Source of the DNA: Eledone cirrhosa | Taxonomy: Eukaryota > Mollusca > Cephalopoda > Octopoda > Eledonidae | DNA length: 64,000 bases | Assembly (NCBI GenBank): GCA_964016885.1 | Contig: OZ024748.1 | Location: 29,043,848-29,107,847 of the forward strand | Direction: 5' to 3' | Shown here: one piece after another, positions 32,278-44,262 of the stretch | Numbering within the stretch: the stretch's first letter is position 1 | How the letters are laid out: every line of letters starts with the position of its first letter | Notes under the pieces: generated by a model | What the model saw: the letters and a program-made list of their open reading frames with translations, nothing else | Database searches by the model: none | What the model was told of the DNA's origin: nothing | Program-made: the position numbers and the translations under genes

Positions 32278-32373
32278 GTTAGAGACAATAAATCTGGAGA
32301 AAGAAAAACTATTGAGATATAGATTGGAAAGTGAACTTCTTCAAAAGGAAAGACTTAAAGCTGAGATGATGAT
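32278..32373 (+). CDS. SAFB-like copy 2, coiled-coil exon 2b (tandem duplicate)
   Basis: 96 nt, phase 2 to phase 2, donor 'gtgagt'. It reads RLETINLEKEKLLRYRLESE then LLQKERLKAEMM and differs from exon 2a at about eight residues. Flanking intron sequence on both sides (ttccaaacaaaatatg / ttccaaagaaaatatg; ttcttactatatcattat / ttcttactataccattat) is duplicated too. It extends the coiled coil by 32 residues if both exons are used. Confidence 0.8.
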
Positions 32374-32439
32374 GTGAGTAATTCAGATTATTTTCTTACT
32401 ATATCATTATCAACATTTTAATTGTTTTTGACATCATTT

Positions 32440-33084
32440 AGTCAATTGAGTTAATTACTTATTCCTCTCCCTCCTCTTGGCTACCTTTTCTATTTGTTTT
32501 GTTTATTGGTGGTTTTTGTTGTTGGCAATAGGATCTTCTGAATAGATTTTACTGAGTGGAAAGTAGTCTGAAATGTAATTTATATGTGTGACATGACAAC
32601 AGCATGTGGTTTAAGGTAATTTTCTCTGTTAAAGCAGAGATTAGCCTTGCTGAGCTCCACAACAGGCTTCATATTCATGATGGGCTCCTTTTTCTGGCTG
32701 GATGTCCTTGGTGCCAACCATTTTAGTCACCCCTTACAACATGCAAAGATACAGAGTACCTATTTTAAACTAGATACACACAGTTTGACATGATAACTTA
32801 TGTATGAAAAAATATTGTAATGAAGATGTGTAGCAGCCATAATAAACGAGTGGTAGTGGGGATCTTTGACTCAGCAGTCATCTTGCATCTTAAACAACCA
32901 CTAGCTATATGTAAACTACACTGAGGAAGTATTTATGTAGTCACTCAGCCTGCTAGTAATAACAGCCAAATCTCACCATGCCATCTTAAAAAGATGAAGG
33001 ATACATGTTCTGGCTGCTTATCCACTACTGCAGTTGTTTACTACTATTAACTTTATTTTGTTGTTTACTGTTCATTGTTTTTAG
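32440..33084 (+). other. Intron; second copy of a duplicated block
   Basis: 32443-32600 repeats 32011-32170 (cctctccctcctcttggcta ... tgtgtgacatga). It is part of the tandem exon duplication. The rest has no feature. Confidence 0.6.
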
Positions 33085-33228
33085 GCTGGAAATGAGACAT
33101 TCCATGAAAAGACCTTTTGATCGAAGCAACGTACGTGAGGAAGATCTCTGGGAGGAACCTAAACGTTCCAGGATAAGCAATTCCAACAACTCCTTGAGGT
33201 TTGAACTTCCATTCCAGAATGAATCTCA
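33085..33228 (+). CDS. SAFB-like copy 2, post-coil exon
   Basis: 144 nt, phase 2 to phase 2, 'gtaagt' donor. It reads LEMRHSMKRPFDRSNVREED then LWEEPKRSRISN and NSLRFELPFQNES. It parallels the vertebrate SAFB segment after the coil, which has a V-R-R-P-Y-D/E-L-D-R-R-D-D-A-Y-W-P-E-A-K-R pattern (RPFDRSNVREEDLWEEPKR here). This is the clearest single exon for assigning the family. Confidence 0.85.
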
Positions 33229-33287
33229 GTAAGTTATGTGTGATGAATGATAATATTTCTGTCATTGCTTTATTATTGTTGTTGTTT

Positions 33288-33700
33288 GGCAGTATCGGTA
33301 GAGGGGCGGACGCCATGTTTTGCAGCATAGAGTTACGTCTCTTTGCAGTCTGAGTTCAAATCCTGCTTAGGTTTAACTTTGCCTTTCATCGTTTTATATA
33401 TCAATCGACCTTTGTCAAATCGGACCGACTAAACAATGTTTTCATCGGTCTTTCCAGTTGCTAGTACTATCTATCAGTCGCAACTCCAGTTAGAAGGAGC
33501 AACGTGAAATAAAGTGTCTTGCTCAAGGATATAACGCATTGTCTGGTCCAGGAATCGAACTCACAACCTCAAGATTGTGAATCCAATTCTCAAACCACTC
33601 AGCCACATGCCTTCAGTAATAATATGGGGTCGATAAAATAAAGTACCAGTAATGCGCTGGCATAATTGCTGGCCTTGTGCCAAAAAGCAGAAACAATTAT
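33288..33700 (+). mobile_element. SINE family A, split by a SINE B insertion
   Basis: The 5' part ggcagtatcggtagaggggc to 'tttgcctttcatcg' (33288-33388) resumes at 'atggggtcgataaaataaag' (33623) and ends near 33700. Confidence 0.9.
33395..33618 (-). mobile_element. SINE family B nested in SINE A
   Basis: Same sequence as 14608-14832 (catgtggctgagtggtttga on the minus strand, ending atttgacaaaggtcgattga). It interrupts the family A SINE, so family B moved after this A copy. Confidence 0.9.
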
Positions 33701-33789
33701 TACTGGTGTTGTTATGTCTGTCATTGATTTATTGTTACTGTTGTTATGTCTGTTATTGATTTATTATTACTGTTATGACATTATAAACA

Positions 33790-34251
33790 CTTTTAGGAGA
33801 TTAGTATCGGTGTACATATAACATAAAAAAGACAGTAATACCGGTGTGTGTGTTATAATAAAGTTTTTACTTCATGGAAGTCAAAGGTATTAAATATTAA
33901 GGATTTGTTACCCGATGGACATAACTCGAGCCTGAAGTTGGTAGAGAAAAGAAGAGATCTTTTCTAGCTGGTATTGACATCTTAGGCTCTCATCTCAGGC
34001 TGCAAGTTGCATTGTTCTTGGTAACGAAGGGTCATCAAGAAGGAATCATCACAAGCTACGGTCGCAGGTGTTACCACTTCAGAAATCAGGAGGCAAGAGA
34101 GAGATATCGTGGTAACCTGTTCCTTTTATAGGAATTGACCGGAAGTGACCAACAGGGAGTCTGTCAATCCCAAAGGGAAGCAACTCCAGCTGCTTCCTGT
34201 CTAGAGAGCGGTGATGAGATTGTCATGACAAGAGAGGCAACTCTTGCTACA
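33790..34251 (-). repeat. 3' LTR of the gypsy element
   Basis: ~460 bp, on the minus strand opening tgtagcaagagttgcctctc. It holds ~160 bp (from 'agctacggtcgcaggtg' to 'ctgtctagagagcg' on the + strand) that the other LTR lacks. Confidence 0.85.
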
Positions 34252-34673
34252 TTATCTCCCGTCAGATTTTTAAAACATAAAAATCGAAAGAAGCATGCAT
34301 GGAGTAAGAGGGCGAGCATGTAAGAGGCATGAAAATGATGGTACAAAGTAATGAAAGTAAGAGAAGAGGTCAAAAGTTCAAATATCTAAAATACAGTTAA
34401 CATGTGTGCAATCATATGACAGCAGTAAAGAATGTGTTCCAGAGAATGAATGCAGGTGGTTTCTGGTCTGTGGTATAACATGAAATTTCAAACTTCCGAA
34501 GGGAATTTCTCACAGGCAGAGTGCTGCAGAAATAAATTGTCTAGCTTGTTCTGCTGGTTTTAGTTGTTGATGTTGTGAATGCGTTGACCTGGAAGGGTCA
34601 AGAGGCCAGCGACCAGAGAAATAAGCATTCTTACTAAATGCGTGGTTTTCAACGGCAAATTTACGTGGTAAAT

Positions 34674-35700
34674 TTATAAGCCGGCAAATAGAAGAATATA
34701 GCTTAAAATGTTCGTTGTAAAGGAAACGAAAAACATATATATACATCCAGTGATATGGTAATGATAAGGTGGGACAGAAGGAGCAGGTGTATGCACAAGA
34801 GAGAAAGATTGGGGTATTTGTGGCTCGGGTGTATGAGCGTCATTGTGTGCCCTTTTCAGTCTATCCACCGAAATTGTCTCTCTGGACCCCTTAATGTCTA
34901 CAGTGAAATGTTTGTCAGTGCGTGCTAACACACGGTAGGGTCCAGAGTACGGTTGTGTAAGGGGTGGTCTCACAGCATCGTTCCTTACGAACCCATGGGT
35001 CCACGAAGCAATATCCCTCGGGACCGCAGATTTTACAGTTTGCTTCCTCGTATCCATCGGCGGCAGGTCCTGTAAATAAGAACGCAGACGGGATACGTAG
35101 GAAAGCGGATCTTGGAAAGCAAGATCAACAGGGGCAAGCATTTGCCCAGGCAACGCTAGAGGAGCACCATAAATTAATTCGGCCGGGGAGTACCCAAGGT
35201 CCTCCTTTATTGATGACCGAATTCCTAATAACACAATAGGAAGGTACTCGCTCCAACGTTGAGAGTCTGGATAGGCGCAAAGAGCGGCCTTTAATTGGCA
35301 GTGGAATCGTTCCACCATTCCGTTTGAAGCAGGATGATAGGCCGTGGTCCGAATCCGTTGAGCTCCAATTATTTTTGTGAACTCAGAGAAGAGATGGGAC
35401 TCGAATTGTCTACCACGGTCTGTGGTGAGTGTAGTTGGTACCCCAAAGCGGGTAATCCACCCTGATACCAGGGCACATGCTACAGTCTCAGCAGTTATGT
35501 CTTGTAAAGGGATGGCTTCAGGCCACCTTGAAAAACGATCGACACACGTCAATATGTAAGAATATCCACTGCTGAATGGCCAAGGTCCAACGATGTCAAT
35601 GTGGATGTGTTGAAACCGAGCATCTGGAGTACTGAAAGTACCAAGTGGAGTCCGGATGTGTCTATGGATCTTCGATTTCTGGCAAGCGATACAGGAACGG
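34674..35700 (-). pseudogene. Gypsy integrase
   Basis: Open from 35552 to 34677 and readable upstream to ~35700. It shows the RNase H-like core ([25 protein letters not shown] with a catalytic Asp, [16 protein letters not shown] with the catalytic Glu) and a C-terminal GPY/F module ([15 protein letters not shown]). A stop near 35702 (a tryptophan codon changed to TGA) separates it from the zinc-binding N-terminal part at 35703-35945. No chromodomain seen. Confidence 0.85.
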
Positions 35701-35702
35701 CA

Positions 35703-36536
35703 TCAAGCAGCGATGTCGCGCCTCATATTTGGCCAGAAGAATCTGGCTGTTATGAGTTTAACTGTGGCAGCAGATCCTGGATGAGAAATGTTGTGCAAAG
35801 CCAGGAACACAATTCGACGGTGAGTCTCAGGAACAAGTGGTCGTGGTGCATCAGTAGATACATCACATAGAATCTGCCTGTCGGTGGTGGACAAGGGCAG
35901 ATATTTGAAAATGCAAGTCGCAAATTCAGTAGAAAGAGTGTCCAATGATTAGAGTGCAGGTTGGTCTGCAGCTAAACGACCTAAGTCAATCTCCTGGGAT
36001 GACAAGATGGAGCTAATTGGCAAACGTGACAATGCGTCTGCAACTATGTTGTGCGAGCCGGCAATGTGCTGGATATCGTTTGTAAATTGTGAAACGTAGT
36101 CCAGGTGCCTTGTCTCTCTGGGCGAATATCTGTCGGCTTTGGCCCTCAAAGCGAAGGTCAACAGTTTGTGGTCGGTAAAAACCGTAAAATTTCTCCCCTC
36201 AAGAATATGAGAGAAATGTTTCACCAACAGATATATGGCTAATAATTCCCGCCCAAACGTGCTATAATGCGTTTCTGCTGGTTTCAACTTCCTCGAGAAA
36301 AATGCCAAAGGTTGTTGGTTTTCAGCGTAAGACTGTTGTAAAACTGCTCCCACAGCGGTATCAGATGCATCAACACAAAGCGAAAGCTTGGCCTCTGGTA
36401 CCGGGTGGGCTAGCAAAGAAGAACTAATGAGTGCTGTCTTGGCAGACTGGAAGTCCTGAAGCAGTCCTTGTGTCAAGGAAATGTCTTCATTCTTCTTATG
36501 ACGATTTTTTAAAATGTCAGTAAGGGAAGATAGCAA
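35703..36536 (-). pseudogene. Gypsy RNase H and integrase N-terminal region
   Basis: RNase H 35949-36536 reads KLSLCVDASDTAVGAVLQQ, FSRKLKPAETHYSTFGRELL, FTVFTDHKLLTFAL. A stop at ~35946 is followed by 35703-35945 (PETHRRIVFLALHNISHPG, the HHCC-type region). A frameshift at ~36540 separates it from the RT. Confidence 0.8.
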
Positions 36537-37804
36537 GTTAGCACGAAACGCCTATAGAAATTGATTAGGCCTAAGAAGTGACGCAACTGGTGAAGTGTAG
36601 TAGGCGGAGGTAACTCCTGTATGGCTTGAACTCGCTGAGGGAGCGGCCTAATACCTTCAGCGTCGATGAGGTGGCCTAAAAAATGTAGGGAAGTGGAACC
36701 GAAAACACACTTTGCAGGATTCACGCGAACGCGGTAATCCTGAAGTCGCCGAAATAAGAGAAGCATGTGGCGCATATGCTCTTCCGGAGAGGAACTAGCG
36801 ACGAGAATATCGTCTATGTAAGCATAAACAAAGTCCAGACCACGCGTGACCTCGTCTATGAACCGCTGAAAAGTGCTAGCGGCGTTCCTGAGTCCGAAAG
36901 GCATGGTCAAAAATTTGAATGATCCGAAAGGGGTTGTAATCGCCGTTTTCGGAATATCCTCCTTCCTGACCGGAATTTGGTGGTAGGCTCGCACTAAATC
37001 TAACTTAGAAAAAATTTTACACCCCTGCAGTGAAAATGCAAAATCGTGGAGTTGGGGAATGGGATACCTATCCGGGACGGTCATGGCATTTAACCTCCTA
37101 TAATCCCCCGTGGGTCTCCAGTCGCCGGAAGTCTTGGGCACCATGTGTAACGGTGAAGCCCAAGGACTCGTAGATGGGCGAATAATGCCCAGCTGCAGCA
37201 TATGGTCAAACTCAGACCGTGCTGCCTTTAATTTTTCTGTCGGTAAGTGGCGTGGACGCGAAAACACTGGAGCACCGGTGGTGGAAACGAAATGTTCGGT
37301 CGAGTGTGTTGGGTTAGTGACTCGAAAATTTCCATCCGTGAGCTCCGGGAAAGAACCCAGCAAAGCATGGTAGGCGTCTCCAGCGGCAGCGACAAAGAAT
37401 ATGGGGCTGACTATCGGAGCATTGGCTTCCTGGCCATGAATTGAAAAGCCGGTGATGTTATCCACCAGGCGTTGGCCACGGACATCCACAGTTAAAGAGA
37501 AGTTGTGGAGGAAATCCGCTCCTAAGATGGGATATGGCAAATCAGCAACCGTAAAAATCCACTTAAAATCCCTTCGAAGATTTAGGAATTTAAGAGGGAG
37601 TGAGATTTGCCCGTACGGCTTTATAGACGAGTGGCTAACTGCCTGCAGCATAACAGATGACTCTATGGGGGTATCTTTCAGGCAATGGACCGGCCAAATA
37701 CTACAGGAGGCTCCTGTATCCACGAGGAAACCTCTTCCGGACATTAGGTCCTTAATGAAGAAATGGCGGTTTGGTGGCTTTATGTTGAGGTCACCTGTCC
37801 CCAT
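36509..37804 (-). pseudogene. Gypsy protease and reverse transcriptase
   Basis: 431-codon frame. It has the aspartic protease motif [13 protein letters not shown] near the start, then the [47 protein letters not shown] (motif A), [17 protein letters not shown] (motif B), [11 protein letters not shown] (motif C, catalytic DD), [28 protein letters not shown]. After this the frame shifts. The catalytic residues are intact. Confidence 0.9.
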
Positions 37805-38612
37805 CAGAGGACCTCTTAAGCGTTTCCCGCCTTATGAAAGGAGCAAGGTTGCACGCAGTGATTCGCGCTCTCAGCAAATCGCTCGTGGTACCAGCATAAA
37901 GATGAACGCCGTCTAACATAATGAACGCCGTCTAAAACTTTGCGATCTCCCGCGACTGCAGGGGCGCGAACAGCCACCACACAAGGCCTTCATCTTGTGG
38001 AGCTCTATGTTGAGCTCCTGAATGAACCTTTGCATCGCTATAATGGTCGAGCTGTCTGTTGGCGCTGCCGCGTAGATCGCATGGCCGTATGTGGCCCGAG
38101 CTGGGTGGTGAACACAAGCCATTGGTATACCGTAGGCAATCTACCGTTTGGAAAAATGTCTGTAACGTAACAGAAAAGGAAAACAAAATTTTTCTGTCAG
38201 ACCACTGGACCGGAAAAATAATGCATCCGGGACAATATGCAAACAAGCGATTAAATGAATGCTGTTATACTAAGGTAAGGGCAAGGAACCTAAAAAAAAA
38301 ATCCAACATGGCGGACTATTTTGCGTCAAAAACACTATTGATGGAGAAGAGAGACTCCATCTTGTCATCCTCAAAAATGTTTAGCCAGAGAAGAGAAGGG
38401 CAGAAAAGGAGAGAAAAATAAAAGGCAAACACATTTATACAATTGCTGTTTGTCTGTGTGTCAATAATTGTAGGTATTCGTTTTGTATTAAATTGTTATA
38501 TTTTTCTCTTTTTCTTCTGTCTCTAGTTTTTTTTTTATATTATATTATATACACCATATACCATTTCCATTCTTTTTTTTTTTCTTTTTTTAAATCACAT
38601 CGGGGGTCACCA
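37805..38612 (-). other. Gypsy leader and possible gag remnant
   Basis: About 800 bp between the 5' LTR and the protease. A short minus frame (37913-38122) has a Cys/Arg-rich end (CGGCSRPCSRGRSQ) that might be a gag tail. No complete gag or CCHC knuckle was found, so gag looks internally deleted. Confidence 0.5.
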
Positions 38613-38914
38613 CTTTAGGAGATTAGTATCGGTGTACATATAACATAAAAAAGACAGTAAATACCGGTGTGTGTGTTATAATAAAGTTTTTACTTCATGG
38701 AAGTCAAAGGTATTAAATAATAAGGATTTGTTACCCGATGGTCATAACTCGAGCCTGAAGTTGGTAGAGAAAAGAAGAGATCTTTTCTAGCTGGTATTGA
38801 CATCTTAGGCTCAGGCTGCAAGTTGCATTGTTCTTGGTAACGAAGGATCATCAAGAAGGAATCATCACAATGAGTGATGAGATTGTCATGACAAGGGAGG
38901 CAACTCTTGCTACA
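38613..38914 (-). repeat. 5' LTR of the gypsy element, shortened
   Basis: ~302 bp, matching the other LTR at both ends (taggagattagtatcggtgt; caactcttgctaca) but lacking ~160 internal bases. Confidence 0.85.
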
Positions 38915-38980
38915 CACTCTTTTGCCTTTCTTACCTTTGTGTATGTTTTTTCATTTCATCTCTCTTTCTCTCCCTCTCAG

Positions 38981-39133
38981 CTACTATGAATATGATCATA
39001 TTGGTGGTGAAAGACATGTGGAACTTTATGATAGAGAAATGAAGAGAATGGAGATGGGTCCTGTCCGAGATATTCGAGACAGAGAGGACAGACAATCTGA
39101 TGACTGGTCTCGAACAGATGAAAAACTTGGAAG
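38981..39133 (+). CDS. SAFB-like copy 2, C-terminal-region exon
   Basis: Follows 'tctctcag' and ends at 'gtaatt'. It reads YYEYDHIGGERHVELYDREM then KRMEMGPVRDIRDREDRQSD and DWSRTDEKLGR, in phase with exons 33085-33228 and 41805-41938. It resembles the Asp/Arg-rich F-D-H-R-D/R-G-R region of vertebrate SAFB. It lies only 66 bp after the gypsy LTR, so the LTR sits at the branch-point side of this intron. Confidence 0.75.
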
Positions 39134-39254
39134 GTAATTTTTGTTTTTCCTTTTTTTATCTTATATTAGTTTTTCTTTATTTTTCTTTAGGTATTTATTT
39201 ATATATTTATGTGTGTGAAAGATCATATATAAATATATATAAATATACTCACTC

Positions 39255-40825
39255 AGACATATATATAGACATTACTAAAGACAAGTTCAATGAGTCTCTA
39301 ATGCTCACTACCTCCCAGAAACCCAACAGTGACTATAAAATTATTGCTGGCGATCTTAATGGTCATGTTGGACAACATTGTGATGGCTATGATGGTGTTC
39401 ATGGAGGTTATGGGTTTGGTACTAGAAATGAGGAAGGCTTCAGGATCCTGGAATTCTGTGATGCAAATGACCTGACTATATGCAACACAAACTTCAAAAA
39501 CGTTACAGTCATTTGATCACGTATAGATCAGGGGAGTACACCAGCCAGATAGACTTTATCCTTACTAGGAAACGAGGCAAAGTGTCTGTTTTGAACACTA
39601 AGACCCTCCCTTGGGAAGAATGTGCCTTCCAACATAATTTAATAGAAAGTGACCTCATAGTCAGAACCAAACGTAATTGCCGGCAGAGAATACCTTAAGG
39701 AGAAGATTATGCTGAAATGTTGAAGGTATCTGGAATGGTGGGACATACTATGGTCACCCGGATAGTAAACCAAGTAATACATAATGGGGTCATAGTGTAG
39801 CAGCATCATCATCAACTATTACAAGGGCAAAGGAGACGCCCTGGATAGAGGAAACTATAGGGGTATTAAATTAGTTGACCAAATCATGAAAGTCACAGAA
39901 AGAGTTATTACTCAACTGATTAGAGACCAAATTGATCTAGATGAAATGCAATTTGGGTTTGTGCCAGGTAAAAGTACCACGCATGCTCTTTTCCTTGTAC
40001 GGCAATTGAAGGAGAAGTACCTGGCTAACAGTAAACCCCTCTACTTAACTTTTGTTGACCTAGAGAAGGCCTTTGACAGAGTCCCGCGCACCTTAATCTG
40101 GTGGGCTCTTAGAAAACTAGGAGTGGAAGAACAGCTTTTGAGAGCTATACAAGCCATGTATAGAGGAACAGTCAACAAGGTTAGAATTAACGAAGAATAT
40201 AGTGATGAATTTAGTGTAATGGTAGGGGTACACCAGGGTTCCGTTCTTAGCCCCCTCCTGTTTATAATTGTTCTACAGGCTATAACAGAGGGGTTTAAGA
40301 CTGGCTGCCCATGGGAACTTTATTATGCAGATGATCTAACACTCATAGCTGAATTTATGGCTGAACTAGAGAGGAAGTTCCAAACATGGAAGCATGGCCT
40401 AGAATCAAAAGTCCTTAGAGTCAACTTATCTAAGATTAAGATTCTAGTATGCAGAAAGGAGAATAGGGCACAGGTACCCTCTGGGAAATGGCCATGCTCA
40501 GTGTGTAAGAAAAAAGTAGGTAGAAACTCCATTCTATGACCCAAATGCAAAATATGGGTGCATAAAAGATGTAGTGGGATCAGAGGTAAGCTATCTAAGA
40601 ATGTAGATTTTATATGTGGCCGATGCTCAGGTACATGGAGAAAAGGCTCGCAGTCCACACTGTAAATGTGGTTGGCATTAAGAAGGGCCTCCAGCTGTAA
40701 AAAAAACCTGCCAGAGACGCTTCCGTGTGAGCGAGACATGGTCTCCCGATCATTCCCGCGTCAAATGGAACAAAATCGTCTAACCCATGCTAGCGTGGAA
40801 GAAGGACATTAAACGATGATGATGA
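39255..40825 (+). pseudogene. PHD-type LINE, internally deleted copy
   Basis: The + strand encodes endonuclease pieces (DKFNESLMLTTSQK, AGDLNGHVGQHCDGY, QIDFILTRKRGK, 39285-39697), then jumps to the RT (MKVTERVITQLIRDQ..., FVDLEKAFDRVP, VHQGSVLSPLLF, YYADDLTLIA, 39886-40539). It continues into the PHD module, where one cysteine codon is a stop (TGA at ~40538; CSVC...PKCKIWVHKRC). The tail 'catgctagcgtggaagaagg' and GATGAT end at ~40830. About 200 residues between endonuclease and RT are missing. Confidence 0.85.
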
Positions 40826-40830
40826 TGATG

Positions 40831-41330
40831 ACATACACACATACATAACACATCCTAATTCCAACCAATTTGCAGAGTTTACTGGCTGTATTCCATCATG
40901 CTACATACACTTGTGAGGTTGTCTTGTCAACAGCAGGCTAAAAGGTACCTTCCCACTCCATGTAGTCTCCAATCTCTCACTACTTTTAATGGTATTGTCG
41001 CCATCCTTGTACCAGTGGACCTTCATCACAATCCTGTGTCATTCCTTGACAATGTTCAGGAGATTATTCTTCACAAATTCCTCACATGTCTTACATAGTC
41101 TCTCTTTTTCATGTGTTCTATTTATTTCAAACATTCAACACTTTTTTTTTGTACAACCCTCGCCCTCCTTCCACATCACATGCCTGTACCAACACTAAAT
41201 CCCATTCCACTTCTACTCAGCTTTTCTCTCAGCTCTCTTCTGCTCTATCATTCAGGCACACTTACATTTAACATGCAATGAATGTGTAAATCTTTATATG
41301 TACATTTATATTTGTTTATATGTATTTATA
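40831..41330 (+). other. Intron sequence, no feature seen
   Basis: T/C-rich stretches without recognisable coding or repeat structure. Confidence 0.4.
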
Positions 41331-41351
41331 CATATACATCCACAAAGCAAG

Positions 41352-41720
41352 TTTTGGAGTTGTAAATGTATACACCAACCTCTATAGAACAGTGTTGATG
41401 TATATACCAACCTCTATAATATGATAGTGTTGGTATATACACCAAACCCTATATAACAGTGTTGACATATACACCAACCTCTATATAGAACAGTGTTGGT
41501 ATATACACCAACCTCTATAATATGACAGTGTTGTTATATAGACCATCCTCTGTATATGATAGTTTTGGGACATATACCAACCTCTTTTTATAACAATGTT
41601 GGTGAATACACTAACCTATATATGTTAGTGTTGATGTATGTACATCAACCTCTATACATGACAGTGTTGATGTATCTATATATGACTGTTGATATATACA
41701 CCAACCTCTCTATTTGTATC
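41352..41720. repeat. Minisatellite, ~35-40-bp period
   Basis: About ten units of 'tatataccaacctctataa' + 'tatgacagtgttg', with variable spacing. It ends 84 bp before an exon. Confidence 0.85.
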
Positions 41721-41804
41721 AAAATATCTCTTGTAGAATATGCTTCTAAACACTTTCTTGAAGTAAATTGCTAGCTTTGCATCTGATTTAACCCTTATAT
41801 TTAG

Positions 41805-41938
41805 GATGCCCTATGAATTCAGAAGAGATATGGGAGTAAACCAGGAAAGATATATTGGCCCTGAATCAGGACAAGGAGACCCTGACAGACAAAATATATC
41901 AGCTCATGATAGGCTGGGCTGAATGAGAAATACTCCTG
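41805..41938 (+). pseudogene. SAFB-like copy 2, penultimate exon with in-frame TGA
   Basis: Acceptor 'atatttag', donor 'gtaagt', phase 2 to phase 1. It reads MPYEFRRDMGVNQERYIGPE then SGQGDPDRQNISAHDRLG, TGA at 41920-41922, then MRNTP. The reading resumes in phase with the last exon (V-GGPDQRP). The stop lies 16 nt before the exon end. It would remove the Gly-rich tail, but it is too near the last junction for the usual 50-55-nt rule of nonsense-mediated decay. The homologous exon of copies 1 and 3 lies outside the window. Confidence 0.75.
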
Positions 41939-44262
41939 GTAAGTTTTTATTGTATTCTCACTATCAACATCATTTAATGTCTGCTTTCCCTGTTACATAG
42001 AAATGTATGTTTGTATGTATGTTTGTATTCCTTCTTCAGAAGATAGAATGAGAAATAAAAGATGAAATAGAAAGATAGAGAGTGAGAAGAGGAAGGAATG
42101 ATAAAAAACATTTTTTTTTAGAAAAAGTACAGGATCTTTTCGGTTTGGTTGCCAGCATTAAAGTTTATTGAACATTTTTTAAATTTGGCATATATTGATG
42201 TAGTTTTCCAAGCTGAATTGCTGGAATTGTTTCATTTTTTCCAGAAAAATGTTTTTAAAAGGTTATTTAAGTTTGATATTTTTCACCCAGTCAGGAAACA
42301 GGATTTGGAACCTGTCATCCCCAGTTTACACTTGTTACTATGGAAACAGTCTTCAATATATTGTCAACACGTGCTTCCTTGCAGACAAAACAGTTCTCAT
42401 GTTCCGCTTGTTACTATGGAAACAGGCATGAATATATCTGTGGCTTACGATTGGCTAAAATTACCCAAAATGTTCAATCTTTAATTGCTAATAACTCTTT
42501 ATTTAATGATTTATAGCAAAAATGATTTTCATGGCATTCATTAGCCTATAAATGTGTATTGTTACACTGAATATGAAATCAATTCGAACAGAAATGCCGC
42601 TGGCAGTCAAACTGAAAAGATCCAAAGTACATGTGTATTCTGTCACCCAATTTTGGGAATGCTGGTTAGTGGGTATCTTAGGTATTATAGAGGTTTAGCA
42701 AGGGAGATAATTATTGTGTATTTTGAGTATGCATATGTGTGTAGATTTGTCTGTGCAAAGCTGTGAAGGATTGGCATTGTACCGTAACCGAGTTGGCTGG
42801 TGTGAGAGTATATATATATATATATACACATGAATATTTCTCTCTGCATACACACACAAATACACCTGTCATCATCATCATCGTTTAATGTCCACTTTCC
42901 ATACTAGCACAGGTTAGACGGGCTATCCCATTTGAGGCAAGTTGGATCAGCTGACTGTGTTTTGTTCATATGGAACTGTCCCATCCCAGCCTATTGGTTA
43001 TATGCACCCAGGCCTACTTTGGCATTCCTGTCTCCTTAGACGATGAGGATGTTCCTTGAGGAGCTATCTTGATAATTTTCTCCAGGTCCTCATAGAACTC
43101 AACAGCATCATCATCATGATAATCAAGTGCTGGTGCTTAGATTTTATGATGGTAATATTCTGTGGTCTTACAGTCACATGCATGGGGATGAGTCTACTGA
43201 ATACTGGTGTACAGCTGATAACTGACCTTACTCTCATCATCATCACCGTTTAACATCTATTTTTCCATGCTTTCATAGATTAGATGGGTCACCCATGTCA
43301 CTAGACAGGTCTGAGCAGTTGGCTGCGCCATACCTTTCTTAGACAGAACTGTAATTTTGCAGTGATTTTTACAGCTTGATGCCCTTCCTAACACCAACCA
43401 TGTTTATAGTGCAGAACTGTATGGCCCGTTATGAGGAGGGTCTGGCCAGTTGGCCATGTTGTACTCTGCTTACATTGGAACCATAATTTGGTGGTCCCAC
43501 TATTTGGGAGGTTGGGCCAGTTGTTCGCGCCAAATCTTACTCATAAAGGAGCCATGTTACCAGGTGGTCCTGATATGTTTGTTAATGATGAAACCCACTC
43601 CATGTTTGTGTTTGGTGTCACTACGATTTGTGGCCTTCATCTGTAGTTGTCTCACTAAATCCAGTCCACCTGACTTCAGCCAACCCTAAGATATCCCGTG
43701 TGTATCTGGCAAGCCATTGGTGTTCTGGGCCTCGACTGATCTGGCATCTTATTTGACTGTTTGTGTATTATGGTATTTCAGTGGACCTTAGAACGCTTGG
43801 CAGTGCCCATTTTCTCTCCAACCTTCAAGTCCCTCACTAAGTTTAGCCTGCCAGCAGAAGCAGTTTCCAGGGTGTAGCTGGAAAATATTTTCAAAGCCAA
43901 AAATGAGAGTAGGGTAAAAGCCAGTGTACCCGTCCATCCCTAAGGATGCTGCTACCGGACATCAAGGTACTCTCTCTACACCCAAGTAACTATATAGATT
44001 TTCAATATAGTGCTCTCTTACCACTTATTGAATATTTTGCTACACACACATCTTCCTTCAGCTGTCTTTTATATACTTCTCTCAATACAGCCCTCTCTTA
44101 ATCCTGTTTCTTCCCTCACCCTTATTTCTCTCCCTATCCCCGCCTCTCTCTACTGTTTTCGATACTCTCCTCTTTACACAATTATAACTACTCTATTCTA
44201 AATTGTTCATTGTTTTCATATTTGTGATTTATTTGAAAATATCTTTTTTGTGTTCCTGTTAG
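41939..44262 (+). other. Last intron of copy 2, with LINE-tail repeats
   Basis: Contains a repeated 'cttgttactatggaaacag' (42330 and 42408), a TA tract (42810-42828), two minus-strand LINE/SINE tails starting (TCATCA)n at ~42870 and ~43230, and from ~43375 the block shared with 137-1039. No exon seen. Confidence 0.6.

Larger units (their letters stand above)
33790..38914 (-). mobile_element. Ty3/gypsy LTR retrotransposon, defective
   Basis: Minus-strand element with LTRs at ~33790-34251 and ~38613-38914. A primer-binding-site-like TGGTGACCCCCGATGTG lies just inside the 5' LTR (plus-strand 38596-38613 region) and a purine-rich GGGAGATAA just before the 3' LTR (34252-34262). The order is protease, RT, RNase H, integrase. 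The gag region is short and unclear. Several breaks, see component entries. Lies antisense in a copy 2 intron. Confidence 0.85.
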
